A stretch of 64,000 nucleotides of DNA from Diploptera punctata (lineage: Eukaryota > Arthropoda > Insecta > Blattodea > Blaberidae): assembly GCA_030220185.1 (NCBI GenBank), contig JASPKZ010001596.1, positions 496,001-560,000 on the forward strand, written 5' to 3'. The notes under the pieces are model-generated. The model worked only from the letters and a program-made list of their open reading frames with translations. It searched no databases and was not told the origin of the DNA. Positions 62,697 to 64,000 of the stretch are shown here, in pieces (the stretch's first letter is position 1; the number at the start of each line of letters is the position of its first letter). The position numbers and the translations under genes are program-made.

Positions 62697-64000
62697 AGGT
62701 AAAAGTTATTCTACTACATGCCTCAAGGGAGGTATTCTTGAGGTGGTAGGAGGTATAAAATCATCCAACCTTTTAGACAATCGGTATGAGATCCCAGTCT
62801 TGCATGACAGACACATTTACCTCCAGAACATCTGTTATCATCTTACCTGATATTTCGTTGTTTCCTGTTAGACATGTTTCAAAGCATCTTTGCTCCATCA
62901 TCAGTTGGTACAGACTGATCATGTTTAAAGTTGAAAAATTTAAAGAATTATTATAGCCTAAATAAACTAATAAAAATCAACCAAAATGAAAAGATTGATC
63001 TTCTTTTTCTTCCTCTATACATGAAAGCTGGCAGCTTGTTGCGTATTCATTCACTACAGGTTTGGGATATGGTGACGTCCTTCCATTGTAGTTGTGGTCT
63101 TCCTAAGGCCTTTTCTGTTGAGGTGTCCAACCACGTACTTTCTTCACTAATCTACTGTTCTCCATTCTCTCTATGTGATCGTTCCAATTTAGTCTTCTAT
63201 CATTTATCCAGAGGTTTATAGGTTCAATTTCACATTCTTCTCTAATAACAGAGCTGTGAATTTTCTCTCTCAGTGATTTTTCTATGATTTTTCCTTAAAA
63301 CTTTTATTTCGATAGTTTTATTAATTTGTTTTATTTTTTGAGTTTGATGACAGCAAAAACAAAATGTGCACACTGTGATAAGATATACATAGGGAAGAGA
63401 AAGAGGAATTTAACTTCTAGAACTAAAGAGCACATAAGAAATGTAAAAAAAAAAAAAAAGTAGAAAAATCTGCAATAGCTGCTCACGTTTGGTCAGAAAA
63501 GACATAAATTAGATGCAGATACAAAATTATTGAAACACAAAACACAAAAGAACTCACCATATGGGGGGAAAAAAATCTACATACAGAAGAACAAGGAGAG
63601 AATCATGAATTTTGAAATTCCCAGGGAGAGAAATTTAATAAGCAAAAAGATTGAGCGGGAGTCGAGATCCAGGACCGACAACTTAAAGATCATCAATCTG
63701 TACCAACTGTTGATGGAGCAAAGATGCTTCGAAACAAGTCTTACAAGAAACAACGAAATATGAGGTAAGATGACGGCAGACCCAACTTATTAAGTAGAAC
63801 CTCATAATATTACTTCCTATTGTATTTTCATAAGTTTATGGTACTCATTTCCATTAGAGGCTGAGCCGACCCCAGGGCCATCATGTTGTCAGAATGTTTG
63901 AGACAATTTAAAAATCCTGACTTCATCGGGACTCAAACCCATGACCTTCCAGCTTGCAGAATATTAATAAACCTACTATGCTATGGTGTGCCCAATTCAA
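62697..64000 (-). repeat. S4 SINE split by a PLE; right half reaches window end
   Basis: 62697-62838 (ttattctactacatgcctca, aatcggtatgagatcccagt) and 63836-64000 (actcatttccattagaggct, gggactcaaacccatgacct). Antisense; the tRNA-like head ends at the window edge. Confidence 0.75.
62838..63828 (+). mobile_element. fold-back PLE fragment with GIY-YIG and LINE inserted
   Basis: Antisense arm 62838-62925 (ctgttagacatgtttcaaag), sense part from about 62930 (NYYSLNKLIKINQNEKI), an antisense LINE piece (63000-63300, read GRPQLQWKDVTISQT on the minus strand), then the GIY-YIG region CAHCDKIYIGKRKRNLTSRT, the KKIYIQKNKERIMNFEIP motif and the 3' end (cctcataatattacttccta). Frameshifted. Confidence 0.75.

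Noticed and set aside
1..64000. CRISPR arrays, bacterial operons or viral genomes
   Set aside because: None present; the spliced gene structure and repeats are those of an insect nuclear genome.

Overview
This window is eukaryotic, AT-rich, intron-heavy insect DNA. The repeat content (RTE-like LINEs, Penelope-like elements with GIY-YIG domains, many tRNA-derived SINEs, piggyBac, mariner-like and hAT remnants) and the very long introns suggest a large-genome polyneopteran such as a cockroach or termite. The species cannot be fixed from the sequence.

The only host gene I can support is alpha-catenin, on the minus strand. Eleven coding exons lie between 60917 and 10278. They join in frame through consensus GT/AG splice sites into 559 codons plus a TAA stop. 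They cover the middle (M) region, the acidic linker and the whole C-terminal F-actin-binding region. The N-terminal beta-catenin-binding part, roughly 340-350 residues, must lie beyond base 64000. The exons total 1.7 kb in more than 50 kb, and the last intron alone is 25 kb (10443-35405).

Almost everything else is mobile DNA, much of it nested. (1) Penelope-like elements (PLEs): one copy with a 552-codon RT plus GIY-YIG frame (41862-43612) and about 35 small derivatives. Most derivatives are fold-back: an antisense copy of the PLE 3' end joined to a sense copy of the same region. Many have direct target duplications of 8-16 bp. (2) LINEs: an RTE-type family with a TAAG-repeat tail (best copy 15383-17388) and at least four other families seen as C-terminal fragments. 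(3) About eight tRNA-headed SINE families, labelled S1-S8 here; S5 and S7 copies also occur as fold-back insertions with perfect target duplications. (4) DNA transposons: a piggyBac-like element with TTAA duplication (40693-43889), two mariner-like elements (6971-8298 and 48075-48640), a Tigger/pogo-like duplicated non-autonomous element (52904-55344), a hAT-like element with 8-bp duplication (61184-61789) and an inverted-repeat MITE (6217-6621).

Layout: 1-10277, SINEs, fold-back PLEs, a LINE fragment and a mariner-like remnant downstream of the gene (including its 3' UTR); 10278-35405, last exon and the 25-kb last intron; 35406-48000, five exons (35406-47932) separated by nested PLE/piggyBac/LINE insertions; 48000-52535, mariner-like element and large palindromes; 52536-60917, five exons with a Tigger-like duplication and further PLEs; 60918-64000, intron with a hAT element, PLEs and a SINE.

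The most interesting signal is not a host gene. The same fold-back architecture recurs in PLEs, in SINEs and once in a LINE, all inside introns of a gene that should be transcribed, so long double-stranded RNA is a predicted by-product.
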